NCBI RefSeq assembly: GCF_963676685.1
Contig: NC_092346.1
Coordinates: 25,743,133-25,807,132 of the forward strand
Length of the DNA stretch: 64,000 nt
Direction: 5' to 3'
Source: Mytilus edulis
Taxonomy: Eukaryota; Mollusca; Bivalvia; Mytilida; Mytilidae
Shown here: piece after piece, positions 23,956 through 36,663 of the stretch
How positions within the stretch are numbered: the stretch's first letter is position 1
Layout: the number at the start of each line of letters is the position of its first letter
The notes under the pieces: generated by a model
The model's input: the letters and a program-made list of their open reading frames with translations, nothing else
The model's database searches: none
Told to the model about the DNA's origin: nothing
Program-made: the position numbers and the translations under genes

Positions 23956-24594
23956 GCTAATGATTATTTTGTAAATTCACCAAATAATAATTTGTTTCCT
24001 ACCCAATACTCATTTTACAAAAGATAGACATATTAAATAAATTGCAATTTAACATTTTTTTAAGCATTTGCAGAACAAGTCAAAGAAGCAATCACTTAAA
24101 AAAACACAATTTTAGAAATAGAACATGTAAATTCTCTTTCAAAAAAGCAAATCAAAAGCAAATATTAAGTGAAAACAAAAACTGTAAATTTAATTATTTC
24201 GAAAGCGTTGTTTTAGAGATACATTCATTAGAAAAGATAAAAAAAAAAAAAAGCATTAGCACTAGAATTGAATGTAAAAATGTTTCACATCATACATGTA
24301 ATGTAACCTGAGGAAGATGGAACCTTCATTTATCATCTCACTTTAACAATGTTTTATGGTGTCCAACTTGGATTGGGTAACAAATTATATAGTTGATACT
24401 CAATGTTGACCTCTAGTTGCCTTCACGCTATTTTTGATGGTTGCTGTCTTATTTATGCATATCCAACATCTTCTTATAGCTTAATAAATGCGTTTCAAAA
24501 TTTCTCTTGAAAAATATAAAGTATCACAAAATATAAGTTTTGAAATGTATCAGCCCAAATATTAAAGATGGGTCATTATATCATGCTGTATTTG
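23956..24594. other. no gene recognised
   Basis: An 89-codon lysine-rich frame at 24042-24311 has low complexity and no recognisable features. The rest is A/T-rich. Confidence 0.4.
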
Positions 24595-24950
24595 CAAGAG
24601 AGTTTGCAACTTACACTGCTGGTGGACGTTTCGTCCCCGAGGGTATCACCAGCCCAGTAGTCAGCACTTCGGTGTTGACATGAATATCAATTATGTGGTC
24701 ATTTTTATAAATTTCCTGTATACAAAACTTTGTTTATCGTAAAACTAAGGATTTTTTTATCCCAGGAATAGATTACCTTAGCCGTATTTGGCACAACTTT
24801 TTGGAATTTTGGATCCTCAATGCTCTTCAACTTTGTACCTGTTTGGCTTTATAACTATTTTGATATGAGCGTCACTGATGAGTCTTATGTAGACGAAACG
24901 CGCGTCTGGCGTACTAAATAATAATCCTGGTACCTTTGAATACTATTTAT
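24595..24950 (+). repeat. dispersed repeat R1, long copy
   Basis: About 355 bp starting near 'AGTTTGCAACTTACACTGCT', with 'CCCGAGGGTATCACCAGCCC', 'CAGTAGTCAGCACTTCGGTG', 'GCGTCACTGATGAGTCTTAT' and 'GACGAAACGCGCGTCTGGCG'. It is collinear with 60212-60568. Confidence 0.85.
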
Positions 24951-25073
24951 ATCAAAAAGTATTTCCAATTTTATTAAATTTTATATTTCAACAAAGAAAA
25001 AAACCCAGATAATATAAAAATTAAACAATTTAAAACGTAATAGCATAGATATGTTATATTAGAGTTCAACAAT

Positions 25074-26522
25074 TCAAACGGCACTTTGTGTATTTGTCGA
25101 ATGAACCTTAGAATTGATATGTGAACTAGTCGTACCACCGGACCCTGCTTTATCGCTTGATCCTTTCTCTTCTGATTTCTCTCTTTTCCTTCGTATTATA
25201 ATTATAAATACAATTCCATTTAGAAGACCACCAATGTTTGAAAATGTTGTGGTAAGATTTACCATAATTGCTGGTACGCTTCCTATCAGCTGCAATAAAC
25301 CATAAACAGCAAGAGCCCACCATTGGACAAAAAATGCAGTTACAAATAAAGACATAGTTTTTGCAGCTTGATGTGATGCTCGTATAGCTCTTGAAGATTT
25401 TCCAAGCGAGCTCTTGATTTCACGTGTTTCTGTATATATTCGGAACCAACTGACTACATACATGACTGTATTACTCACTAATATGAGTAGTAAAGGTACT
25501 GTCGTGAAGAAAATATATGTCATTTGCCCTTTAACTGCGTCGATGTAACAACTAGAACAAAAATAAACCTTGTTAATGATATTTAATTAAAAAATCAAAC
25601 AAAACAGCTTAATGAACCAATGTCACTTTAATGTTAAAGATTTGATCGATTTTGCTTTAATGGAACATAGCAACCTCATTGCAATTATTTTCTTATTTTT
25701 ATATCCTAAACATGGCCGGTCATACTAGATTCACCAGATATAAAGCCATACCTGAATATAAGTAAACCCGATTCAATAAACTGAATGTTTAAGTTACTTT
25801 TAAATAGTCTATTTCAATAAGGGTTCGCGATCTTTGATAATAAAAAAATGCAATTCGAAAATGATTCATAAAGGAATATTTACAATTTAATTTAACGAAT
25901 GTTAAATTTTGTGGTTATTATTTGAAATACTAGTTTAAGTTGTTGAAAAAAAAACCACTTACAATGCTCCACTCGGACCAAATTTTCCTAGCGTAGCTGC
26001 AATCGTAGCTCCTACTGCAGGAACACCGAAAACATATACCAAAAGTCGATAATCCCATCGACCGAAGTCTATCTGTTTTCGAAAATATATTAATACAAAC
26101 ACATTTATTGCAACAATATTGACCATTAAGTTTTGAGCTGTTACGAATTCTGCTAATATGAATCCGTAGAATGCACATAGAGATTTCGGCATTGGGAAAG
26201 ATTTTGTAACAACAATGTGTGTGTGATCACAAAAATGTGAAATGTTAAACAAAGCATCACACAGCGCCATGTACACAACAAATCTTTCACTTTTAGTCCA
26301 TTGGAAGAACGTAGAACATTTTTGGTGATAAAAAGAATACCCAATTACTGCTACTGCACATATGAAACTGATACATATACATGCTATAGCTGGGATATGA
26401 ACTATGTAAAAAGTTTCGTCACTAATTCCATAAACAGGTAAATCGTAACCGTCAACAAGGCGAACCTCTTGTCTGTATAGTGTTGTAACATTACCATTGT
26501 AAGTTGTACTGACATAAGACAT
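25074..26522 (-). CDS. seven-transmembrane receptor, paralogue 2 (two exons)
   Basis: Exon 1 is 26522-25963 and exon 2 is 25551-25074, with a 411-bp intron (donor GTAAGT, acceptor TTCTAG, phase 2), giving 345 residues. The N-terminus has an 'NVT' sequon. TM1-TM4 are in exon 1. 'LCAFYGF' opens TM3, and the ECL2 cysteine ('CYIDA') is the first full codon of exon 2. TM6 has 'FFVQWWALAVYG' and TM7 'GGLLNGIVFIII', followed by a basic RRKRE and a Ser-rich tail. It shares 'DGYDLPVYG' before TM1 and 'DHTHI' after TM2 with the other copies, and lacks DRY and NPxxY. Expected at the plasma membrane, coupling to G proteins. This role follows from the 7TM fold and is not shown directly. The ligand is unknown. 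The frame is intact. Confidence 0.85.
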
Positions 26523-28276
26523 ATTTGATACATATGTTTTTCTAAAATTTCACAGTAAGTTATCCTATATATACTGCAAACACGCACACACAATCATGGA
26601 AATTTTACAACGTAGTTGATGAAAACCACCCTGACCGATTTTACAATGACATTGACATTTATATATATATATAGTACGTAATTAAATACTGGACATAAAC
26701 TATTCTAATATACTTAGTACATGCAATACTTCCTAACAAATATAATTTCATAAGTATATAGGCTTAGGTTTGTTTCCCTCGTAGTCATATACAATTGTAA
26801 ATAACTGCTTGATTTAAGTACATACTCGTATGCAGTTTTGCTATGACAGTACAATTTCCCGAATACCGTATATGGTAACGACAACATGTGGTTTTTTTTT
26901 ATTGTTGAGGTACCGTGAAAGGTATAACCATACTTATTTCTGGAGACTAGGTTGCGTTTTTATGTACCTTACTCAAGTCAATATAGTAAATCACTATGAA
27001 TGGATGAAAAAAAAATTGGAATTTCTTTTTGATTTACATTTATTCATGTATGTCAACAGGTTGTTGAGCGCTGATGGTCTTCTAATAACATAATATACTC
27101 CTGAATATTATAGAATATTTTTTCAGTGTGTGTTGACTCATTGTGTTTGTTTAAAAACTGTTAAAATGCTACAATTATGCCTATCGCCCAGAAATAATAC
27201 CGTTCCTTATGTCATCAGTGCTAGACTTAAATATCAAGTTTTGGACAAAAGTAATTGCATTACAGTTATAAGTCCAACAAATTAATCATCTAACTGGAAA
27301 GGGATACCAAAATGTTAAAAAAATCAACAACGGCTTTGAAGGGGAAAAGTTAATAAACATAACCTTGAATACCATGAATATCAAAAACGTTTAAAAATTA
27401 AAAAAAGATTCTCTTTTAGGAATTTACAAAACCAGTTCTGAAAAATTATTGACGAATTTGCTTGTTCAAATTATGTACATTATTAATATGTTTTTTTCCG
27501 TCAACGTAAAGTAACGTTTATTTCCTTAAAAAATATTTTTGGCAGAAAATGTAACTTGTAGATCAACAAGAAATTCTTCAGGATAGTGAATTTTCTACAA
27601 ATGAATGACAATCGTATCCTTCCTTTCTGTCATAGCCAAGGTCATCACGTTGTTAATATTCTTTCTTTTTAAACACCGATCTCTTACATTTTTAAATAAT
27701 AAAAAAGTTCAGATTGCATGAATACACGTTTGTTCGATTGAAAATCAAATACAGATAATATAAAACAAACAAAAACGAGTATCGCCAGCTAACTTGGTTT
27801 TGTCGAAATTCTTCTTATAGACTGAAGATAATTATATTCAAAAATGTATAACAAACAACTACCACACTCCTATTATTCAAAAAGGTGAAGTAGATAAAAA
27901 CGAACAAAATTAAACTTTATGATACGTGTGAACGAGTGAAAAACAATAATTTTCCAAGGTATGATGTTGATTGCTGACACGTATCCATCGTTAACGTTTT
28001 GGTGGTTAACAATGTATGTGTGCTTGGTCTCGTCTAATTTTGATAGCGTTTTTAACCTTGATGTTTAATTTCATCAAACACTGTCAGAATTTGCTACTTT
28101 GTTTACCCTTTCTGATTTTATTGCACTTACTAACAAGAAAAGTAACTATATGTAATGAATTAAGAAATTGTTTACATGTCAAGATTCAATTTGAACATCA
28201 TTCAGAAAAAAATGAAAGATAACAAAATGATTTTGAATTTTCTTTGTCACCTTGAAATAAGTTTATCTAAATGATT
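26523..28276. other. no gene recognised; 5' flank of receptor 2
   Basis: A/T-rich. A short (TA)n tract lies near 26661-26672. No CDS supported. Confidence 0.4.
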
Positions 28277-28430
28277 ACCCTTCCGGAGCACCTGATTTCA
28301 CATCTGGTTTTAGTGGAGTTCGTGTCGTTTCTTATTTATTATTTATAACTGTTGATGTAAAGGTCCTTTGGTTTTTTGAGTCTTTGTTTACTCCTTGGTT
28401 TTGATTGTTATTGTCTTGATAAAAAGTATG
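28277..28430 (+). repeat. dispersed repeat R6
   Basis: 'CCTTCCGGAGCACCTGATTT', 'TATAACTGTTGATGTAAAGG', 'TTGAGTCTTTGTTTACTCC' and 'GATTGTTATTGTCTT' recur inverted at about 37735-37910, where the unit is slightly longer. It is a distant relative of the R2 'CTCCGGAAGG' block. Confidence 0.7.
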
Positions 28431-30414
28431 GAGGCCTGTAACTGTGTATTACATATATAGAGATGAACCTAAATATGTCTATACAAATTTAATTCCATTC
28501 AGAAAAAAACCAAAGATCTATAATTTTTGGAACAACTTTGAAGTAGAAAGGGGGAGTACAAAATAAATTAAAAAAAACTTTATAGTTCGTAAATAGGAAA
28601 CTCCTGCTCAAGTTTTCATCAGGTCATTTAAGATATAGCGATTATTTGCTCAAATATTTTAAAGAAGAAAAAACAACTAAAATGTGTCACAATAGAAGCA
28701 GAAAATAGAAAATAGAAAAACAACTTGACATTTTCATTTGTTTTAAAGGTTAAGGTTCCGGTTGTCATTCATCTTTTGAGCTTCACAACAAACAGAATAT
28801 CCGTTCAGAACCTTATACTTTTACGGATTCAAAAAAATTATATAATCAAAGTAGGAATTCCCTCCTGTTTTCTAATCTCTTGTTTGTTCACCTTCAACTG
28901 ATCCTGCTGCCAATTTAAGATATCATCCTCGTTTATTCCGTACGGTAGTTTACCACCTTCTTAATAAATCATGGTAAATAGAAAAAAAAACAGGATTTCT
29001 AAGGTTCTCTCATCTATATTTTTTTTATATTCAGTTCCAATATTATTAACTTATTACAAAAACACGCGTAACAAGAACGTAAAACTAGGGTTAACGGTTG
29101 TAAAATGAAATAAATTAAAAGTTTATGACTTTCTCTTTTAGTAAAAAATTCCTTAACTATTGGGAAATAATGAAAGCTTTACTGTTTATCCTTTTTATGA
29201 AAGCTGTATATTCATTCATATTGTAATATTTAAAGTTGAAGGTTCTTTGTGGAGATAATATTCTTCTAATTTAACCTTATCAAAAACTAAGTCTTTATTA
29301 ATATCTATATTTATCATAAATATGTCAACAAGGGGTTAGACAGTCAATATTAATGTCCAACTTGATGGAATGTATCCATATTTAAAGGACAAGATAGCGT
29401 TCAAGAAAAATTCTTAAATAACTCAAAGATGAAAGTTTGAATCAGAAGTGTATGATTTTAAGATATCTACTAAACGTTGTCATTAGAGGTAACCTACCTG
29501 CAGATGTACATACATTTGTTTTACATTTATGAATGAAATTGTTTATAGGGCTTATTACAATGATGTTTCCCCTTTTTCTTTATCTCTATATGATTTACAG
29601 CAATAGTTTGATATATTAAGAAAAGTTTTGATAAACTGTGAATGTGGAAACTATCTCTATGTTTGGTCAGAAAAGCGATAAAAATCATTTAAAAACAGCT
29701 CTCCATTCGAAAAATAAAAGTATTTTTTTCAACAATAATAGAATGAGATCTTATTTTTTGCACCTCTAAATATCATCCTTTAAACGTATTGAATGGTTAT
29801 ACAAAATTATAACAAACATTTCAAGCTCCAAAAAAGAGAAAGTTCAAAAATCTGACAAAATCAAATATTAGACTTTATCTACAAGAGGAACATACAAGAA
29901 CATTTGCCAGAAAATGTCTCTGTTTTATCTCACTGAAACAATCTACTACCAAAAGATTTTCAGTTGAACTTATGATTGACAATATATTGGCAGTGGACGT
30001 GTAAACACTAATAATTTTCATTTCAAAAGGAGATCAGTTGTCACCTCTGTGCTACATGAATGAATGAATGAATATTTTATATGTACAAAATACTGTCTTT
30101 TTTAAATAGAATTTAACATAACATCAAATCACAATAGCGGGATGTAAAATTACGAACAACGCCAACAGGATATTGCCAAAAAAAGACTAAACAGAAAAGA
30201 AAAATATAAAGACAACCTAAGTATCGGTATAATAACCGGAATTAATACTGATGTATTATAAGGCTTAAATGCTGGGGAAAATGTAGGGGTCTGTCGAGAT
30301 TTTCTAATATCAAAACCATGACAAATACTTTCTATGTTTAAAAGGTTTATCTAGCTATAAGACAAAGTTGAAATCGACATTTTCATCATAAGGAAATATT
30401 TATACCAAGTCAGG
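28431..30414. other. no gene recognised
   Basis: A/T-rich non-coding sequence. A small (ATGA)n tract lies at about 30057-30073. Confidence 0.4.
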
Positions 30415-30865
30415 AATGTGTCAGTTGTTTTCCATTCGTTTGAATTGTTCGAGCTTTTGATTTTTTGCCATTTGAAAAAAGTAGAATAAAAAAAATACTG
30501 AGCTCCGTGCAAAATTGAAAAAGGAAAGTCTCTAATCAAATTGAAAAAGGAAGTTTTATTTTGAATTAACAGGAGGTTGAGTTTTTTTTTTTTAATTTTT
30601 GTTATATAAGTTTTTTCTAACTATACACTATGCTCCAATTATAATGCAATCGGAAACAATTTCGATGTCCACTTGACATATAATATATGGAAGGGTTTTT
30701 CATATAATTTTGTCGATACAACGGAACAACTTGTACAAACAATTGTCATACAAGAGGGAGATTTAGCTAGCGATAAAACCAGGTTTAACCAATCATCTTC
30801 ATTGGGAAATACCTGTTCCAAGTCAGGATTATGACAGTTGTTTTCCATTAGTTCCGTTGATTGAT
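30415..30865. repeat. two R4 repeat fragments
   Basis: A minus-orientation copy at 30415-30545 ('TGTCAGTTGTTTTCCATTCG' plus a fragment of the other end) and a second at about 30755-30865 ('GACAGTTGTTTTCCATTAG'). Confidence 0.6.
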
Positions 30866-31045
30866 AAAGTCTAATTCTTGATTATGTCTGTCTTTGTAGA
30901 CTTCCAAAAGATAACGCAAAAGATACTAAAGGGACATTCGAACTCATAAATAGAAAATAAATTGAAAACGCCATGGCAAAGTTTACAGTTTTCATAACAC
31001 AACATATTAAATTTGCCTTGCTACTTTTTATACTTTTTACGCTAA

Positions 31046-31165
31046 TAAAGGCAACAGTAGTAAACCGCTGTTCAAAACTCATAAATCCATGAACAAAAAA
31101 CAAAAAACGGGGTAATAAACTAAAACTGAGGGAAACGCATAAAATATAAGAGTAGAACAACCCTT
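31046..31165 (-). repeat. dispersed repeat R3
   Basis: Starts 'AAAGGCAACAGTAGTAAACC' and includes 'GAGGGAAACGCATAAAATAT'. Related copies: the left end of the insertion at 14015, 35797-35965 (opposite orientation) and 47375-47480 (opposite orientation). Confidence 0.75.
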
Positions 31166-31231
31166 GTTATCAGGGTTTTTACTTCTTCAAAGCACCCTTT
31201 TACGGTTCACTTCTTACTTGCTGGCGTAACC

Positions 31232-31423
31232 TCGAAATATATACCTTAGCCGTATTTGGCATAACTTTTAGGAATATTTGGCCCTCAATGCTCTTCGACT
31301 TCGTACCTTATTTGGCATATTAAACATTTTTTAATTCGAGCGTCACTGATGAGTCTTTTGTAGACGAAACGCGCGTCTGGCGTAGATATAAAATTTTGGT
31401 CCTGGTATCTATGATGAGTTTAT
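31232..31423 (+). repeat. dispersed repeat R1, mid-length copy
   Basis: 'CCTTAGCCGTATTTGGCATA', 'GAGCGTCACTGATGAGTC' and 'GACGAAACGCGCGTCTGGCG' through 'GGTATCTATGATGAGTTT'. It matches the right half of the long copies. Confidence 0.85.
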
Positions 31424-31689
31424 TTGTTTAATCAGTAAGGTGAGTTATTGCGCCTTATTACAGAATAAGACATAAATGTTATAGATTGTTATACGATTTT
31501 ATCAACAAATAAAAACCATAATACAATCTTTTTATATCTTTTGAAGGGAAACTAGTTTATGTTCGTGACCAACTCGCGGAAGTGTGAACTGTTTACCAAT
31601 GTCATCGGTTATTGTGGTTTATAGCTTTATAAGTCAGTGACTGTATTAAACATAATTTTATAACGCATTTTGATATCCTTGATAGAGGA

Positions 31690-31907
31690 TAAAAGAGGGA
31701 CGAAAGATACAAAAGGGACAGTCAAACTCATAAATCTAAAACAAACTGACAACGCCATGGCTAAAAATGAAAAAGACAAACTGAAAAACAATAGTACACA
31801 TGACACAACATAGAAAACCAAAGAATAAACAACACGAACCCCACCAAAAACTAGGGGTGATCTCAGGTGCTCCGGAAGGGTAAGCAGATCCTGCTCCACA
31901 TGTGGAA
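31690..31907. repeat. dispersed repeat R2
   Basis: Nearly identical to 5262-5485, ending at 'GATCCTGCTCCACATGTGG'. It abuts the left arm of the inverted repeat at 31908. Confidence 0.85.
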
Positions 31908-32410
31908 CCCATGTAGCTATACGCTAGTGTTTGTACAGTAATGGTGTTTTTTCTTAGACAATGAACAGAGATCCAAGCCAAGGGTATCTTTATCTGGTGG
32001 TTATGAGTGCTTATATACATGATATGCAATCACCTCTTTTTTATTATGAAAACCCTCGTGACGAATTTAACCTTGAAGGGAAACCTGTATTTAACTTGAT
32101 GAGTTTGTTTTTCGTTCTCTTTAGATTTAGTCATTTGCGGTTTGTTTTTATTCTCTTTGATGATTTTCCATGGATTTATCAATCCTTCTTTGAATTTATA
32201 CTTTTGAAAGCTGTTGTAAACTGAGTTTTGAATTCGATGTAAGCTGACATTTACATAAGGGCAACTCGACTGGGGTACATGCTTGAGAGGATATAAACAC
32301 TGTGTATCATAACCACCAGATAAAGATACCCTTGGCTTGGATCTCTGTTCATTGTCTAAGAAAAAACACCATTACTGTACAAACACCAGCGTATAGCTAC
32401 ATGGGAACCC
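31908..32410. repeat. recent 100-bp inverted repeat
   Basis: The left arm 31908-32008 ('ATGTAGCTATACGCTAGTGT' ... 'TATCTGGTGGTTATGA') recurs inverted at 32307-32410 with very few mismatches. About 300 bp of unique-looking sequence separates the arms. A third, partial and more diverged copy in the left-arm orientation follows at about 32405-32455 ('TTTGTACAGTAAAGTGG', 'TTTCTTAGACAAG'). Confidence 0.9.
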
Positions 32411-32749
32411 ACATGTTGGTATTTGTACAGTAAAGTGGTTTTTCTTAGACAAGGGTACGTGATGATACACAATTGATCATTCTCAATTCGTGAGTTTGAA
32501 ATGTTCCAATACTAACTTCTCCAATTTTCGTGCGTATATGTATACGCCTTTGTATGAGATATCGTTACATGTTAAAAATGTAATATGTCTTTCATATCAG
32601 ACACAGGTAAATGTGCACACCTTAAATCAAAGTTAAAAAATTAATGTTAGAATTATAAGCACTCATATTTTCACATGACAAAACAAATTCCAGTATATTG
32701 GAATAATAGTATCAAACAAAAGTAAAATATATTTCGCGTCGTTAATTCT
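32411..32749. other. no gene recognised; 3' flank of receptor 3
   Basis: Partial third copy of the inverted-repeat arm, then A/T-rich sequence up to the receptor stop codon. Confidence 0.4.
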
Positions 32750-34262
32750 TTAAACAACATTTGCAAAATGACTGTTGGAATGTACGGTTGAGTGGATAGG
32801 TGTAGATGCGGTATGTCCAGATCCCACCTTGTCGTCGGAGGCTTTAGTACTTGATTCTGCCTTCTCGCGTTTTCTGCGCATTATGATGATAAACACTATT
32901 CCATTCAAAATACCACCAACGTTGGAAAATGTTGTCACAAAATTGAATAAAAGAAATGGAACATCAGCAACCAACTGCCAAATACCATATAACGCCATTG
33001 CCCACCATTGAACGAAGAATGCTGCGACAAATAATGACATTGTTTTCGCAGCTTTATGTGAAGCTCTTAAAACTCTAGAGGACTTTCCGAGTGAATCTTT
33101 AATTTCTTTGGCTTCTTTGTAGATCCTTAACCAACTTAAAATGTAAAGAATCGTGTTTATGACAACAACCAGCAAAAGAGGTACTGTTGTGAAGAAAACA
33201 CCCGTCCATTTTCCTTTAATTCCATCAAAATAACAGCTAAAAAGAAGAAAAAAAATATCAGAAATTTTCAATATATATTTTTACAAAAGAACTCATTAAA
33301 CAGTGTAGGTCAATCTACGGAATGCCAACAGCAACATTCGTGATTAGTGTTTGCCAACAGAAAATTCATAAATTGGTTTCAGTATTGTAACATTGCAAAC
33401 AGAACACTTTTTATCTGATCGCAAAGTACGCGAATCAATCATTTTATTGTTTTGCGTACAACAATTAACCAGTTTTGGTATCACATTTTCTGTTCATCGA
33501 ATGAAAACGTTTAAATGTTTTTCATTGATATTAATCATGTTCTTAAAAGAATAAAAAAGTGTAATAATATGAATATTTAACGTTATTCATATTAAAACAG
33601 AAATCAAATATTTTTCTATGGTTTTTTTCTTCATAATAGCGATTCAAACACAGCAATGCATATGCATGACTAATATGTTAATATGAAGAAAATACATACA
33701 ATGATCCATTTGGTCCAAGTTGTCCAAGGGAACCTGCGATGAGTCCACCTAAAGCTGGAGCGCCGAATATGTAGAGCAAGAGTCGGTAGTCGCATTTTCC
33801 GAAATTTAAGTGCTTACGGTAGAATACTAAAATGAATACATTAATGGCGACAATATTCACCATCAAATTTTGTGCAGTTATGAACTCAGCCAGCATAAAT
33901 CCATAAAATGCACAAAGCGATTTTGGTCTTGGTAGTGTTTTGGTAACAGCAATGTGCATATGGTCCGTAAAATGCGCAGCGTTAAAAAGGGCGTCACATA
34001 GTGCCATGTATACTACAAATCTCTCGCTTTTTGTCCACTGGAAAAAAGTTGAAAAATGTTGATGATAGAAAGAATATCCTATAATTGTTAATGCGCATAT
34101 AAAACTAAGGCAAATACATATCAGCGCTGGCACGTGAATGTTATAAAATGTTCCCTCTTTTATTCCGTACACGGGTATATCATAACCATCAACTAATGTT
34201 TTAACCCCTCCAATAGAAGTTGTTGTAGAATTCGCAGCGAAAAGGGTCGTCATGTTGGACAT
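32750..34262 (-). CDS. seven-transmembrane receptor, paralogue 3 (two exons)
   Basis: Exon 1 is 34262-33700 and exon 2 is 33236-32750, with a 463-bp intron (donor GTATGT, acceptor TTTTAG, phase 2), giving 349 residues. N-terminal sequons sit at N3 ('NMT') and N11 ('NST'). Approximate segments: TM1 43-66, TM2 82-104 ending 'DHMHI', TM3 116-148 starting 'LCAFYGF' (C117), TM4 160-180, ECL2 C189 ('CYFDG'), TM5 200-224, TM6 with 'FFVQWWAMALYG', TM7 with 'GGILNGIVFIII', then RRKRE and a Ser/Thr/His-rich tail. C117-C189 is the likely disulfide. No DRY or NPxxY. The TM3 'C-x-FYGF' and TM7 'LNG' patterns suggest the GPR157 / cAMP-receptor-like group. That assignment is inferred by eye. The frame is intact, and it is closest to paralogue 2. 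Confidence 0.85.
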
Positions 34263-35297
34263 TTTTTAACTTAACTGGTCTTTTCACACTTCAAATGAAT
34301 ATTAAAGTCGCAAAAAAACAAATATCCGGCAAAAGGAAGCTTAAACTCTCATCCTTTGATTACTTTACATCCTTGTAAATATCGATACTATCTGTGGTTG
34401 AACTGTTACAACAACTTCAAGTAGGTCTAACATTGATAAGACACATATATACCTTTTATTTTGTTTTTGATAATTTCATTTCCTGTAAACAAATAAATTA
34501 ATAAAAAAACGATACGACCCAATCGTGAAAATCCTAGTTTGAATAACAACCGGTTGTACATTGAACCTCTGTTTTTTGATATTTTTTATGTTCAAAATGA
34601 TTAAATCTATTTCGAATTGCCTGAAGTTTGTGGACAACTTATTTTAAAAAATACTTCAAATGCATTGTAAAAAATCTGTATAACCCGTTTACAATCCCTG
34701 GTTTATTACCGATGCTAGTATAGTGTCACTTACAACCGTTTAGAAGTAATGTGTCCGGTTTAATATGATTTAAATTATAGATTTTCGTTGTATATTTCAG
34801 TTTGAAAATTTCAAGCCTAAATTAGTTGAAAAGAAGTCAGCAAAAGTTGGACAATTTAGTTTAAGCTGTTTAATAAGTTTGTAGATTCTGGTGCTCCAAC
34901 CCCGTGTACCTTTATTTCATAATTTTTAGCCTAAAACTTACATGGTACAAGCGCATCCCAGAACCAAGTAGCGTTCGTATTAGATAGGAATCACAACTTT
35001 ATAGACAAGACAACTACTTGATTAAAGTTTCGCCTTAAGTACATACATCTAAAACATTTGAATATATAAACAACAACGTATACATAAGCCACTCTAAAAA
35101 GAGTTACGAGAGACTGAAAACACATATACATAAAAAAAAAAAAAACATATGTATACACGTATTAAACCTATGTGTTACATCGACCTATATAAACGGTTTA
35201 TTTTAGCTTATACATAAAACACTCAACAAAAGAGAAATGAGAACCTGATTAAAACATATTGAAATAAAATAATGTAAAAGTAATTTATATACAATCA
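34263..35297. other. no gene recognised; 5' flank of receptor 3
   Basis: A/T-rich. No CDS or repeat family identified with confidence. Confidence 0.4.
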
Positions 35298-36330
35298 TTA
35301 AACACTTCTTCTTATTAATAATATATCATGGTAGATTTTAGCAGTATAAAATTGCATATCATCAATAATAAACACAAATATAAGTTTTTCATCATCAAGC
35401 ATACTAATAAAACAATTCTCAAAGTGACTAACACGATTAAAAAAGCTATCACGTAAATCTGCATATATTGGACATTGCAATAAAACATTTTTTTTTCATT
35501 TTCAATAGCATAACAATTAAAACACAACCATTTTTCTAAACATATATTCTCCTATCTTCCTGTTTCTATTCTAATAGGTGCAACACCACACCGAAATTTA
35601 GACATAGCACTACTGTAATTACCAGGCATATTTTTAAAGCAATAAATCTCAACAGTATTTACACATTTGAATTATCTGTAAGTTAGTAATTTACTTGTAT
35701 CATTAGACATTAATTTTATTAACCACTTCTGCTTTCCAAATAAAACATTTTCGATAACTTTTATAGTACCGGTATTCTTACTTAGTTATATTTGTTATTC
35801 TCGTGGGATTTTGTCTGATGCTTGGTCCGTTTCTGTGTGTGTTACATTGTAGTGTTGTGTCGTTGTTCTCCTCTTATATTTAATGCGTTTCCCTCAGTTT
35901 TAGTTTGTTACCCCGATTTTGTTTTTTGTCCATGAATTTACGAGTTTGAACAGCGGTTATTTAGACTATAATTAGTATTACATAAATTATTCATACAAAG
36001 ACTAATTCATTTGGCATTTACTCTAAATTGCCAATTTTTTATTCTACCCTTTCGGTAAGAATTACTCCATATTCAACCTCTCATCACACATTTTTGTTAA
36101 TCGTGACCAGTTTCTAAATACACAAGACCATTGCTAAATACTACAAGGCATCCATCCCATATCACCATATAATGACATATGTGGTGTGTATTTTCCGACA
36201 CCCATAAAAAAGCGCATGGCTCTATTCTTCACACTATTAATACACGATAAATCCTTTGTACCCCATATGGCAGCACCATATTCAATAACAGACCAAACTA
36301 ATGAATTAATTATATTCATGGATTAATATT
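35298..36330 (-). pseudogene. second non-LTR retrotransposon remnant with insertion
   Basis: 36319-36134 encodes 'SVIEYGAAIWGTKDLSCINS' and 'NRAMRFFMGVGKYTP', a C-terminal block I know from bivalve non-LTR ORF2 proteins. 35780-35300 continues with 'SKFRCGVAPIRIETGR', a stop, then 'LCFNCYAIENEKK' and 'CPIYADLRDSFFNR' in shifted frames: the degraded C-terminal Cys/His knuckle. Repeat R3 (35797-35965) is inserted between the two parts. It belongs to a different family from the 13-16 kb remnant. Confidence 0.75.
35797..35965 (+). repeat. dispersed repeat R3 inserted in the LINE remnant
   Basis: 'TTTGTTATTCTCGTGGGATT', 'GTGTTGTGTCGTTGTTCTCC', 'GCGTTTCCCTCAGTTTTAG' and 'GAACAGCGGTTATT' match, in reverse orientation, the left end of the insertion at 14015. 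Confidence 0.75.
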
Positions 36331-36439
36331 TAAAGCAAGTCTGTGTCCATCTGCCGACTGGAAAAATTATAATTGGATGTTCTTTTAATTGTCGCGATAT
36401 CATGCTTTTTATTATTAATTACCTTTTTTTTCATTTGCA

Positions 36440-36663
36440 TGTTCACGACGGGTGCCACATGTGGAGCAGGATCTGAGTACCTGAGATCACCCCTAGTTTT
36501 TGGTGGGGTTCGTGTTGTTAATTCTTCAGTTTTCTATGTTGTGTCATGTGTACTATTGTTTGTTTGTTTGTCCTTTTCATTTATAGCCATGGCGTTGTCA
36601 GTTTATTTTCGATTTTCGAGTTTGACTGTCCCTCTGGTATCTTTCGTCCCTCTTTTTCAATTA
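36440..36663. repeat. dispersed repeat R2, opposite orientation
   Basis: 'GGGTGCCACATGTGGAGCAG', 'GATCACCCCTAGTTTTTGGT', 'ATAGCCATGGCGTTGTCAGT' and 'CTGTCCCTCTGGTATCTTTC'. The 97-codon frame here is repeat-borne. A partial second copy is at 36960-37130. Confidence 0.85.
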
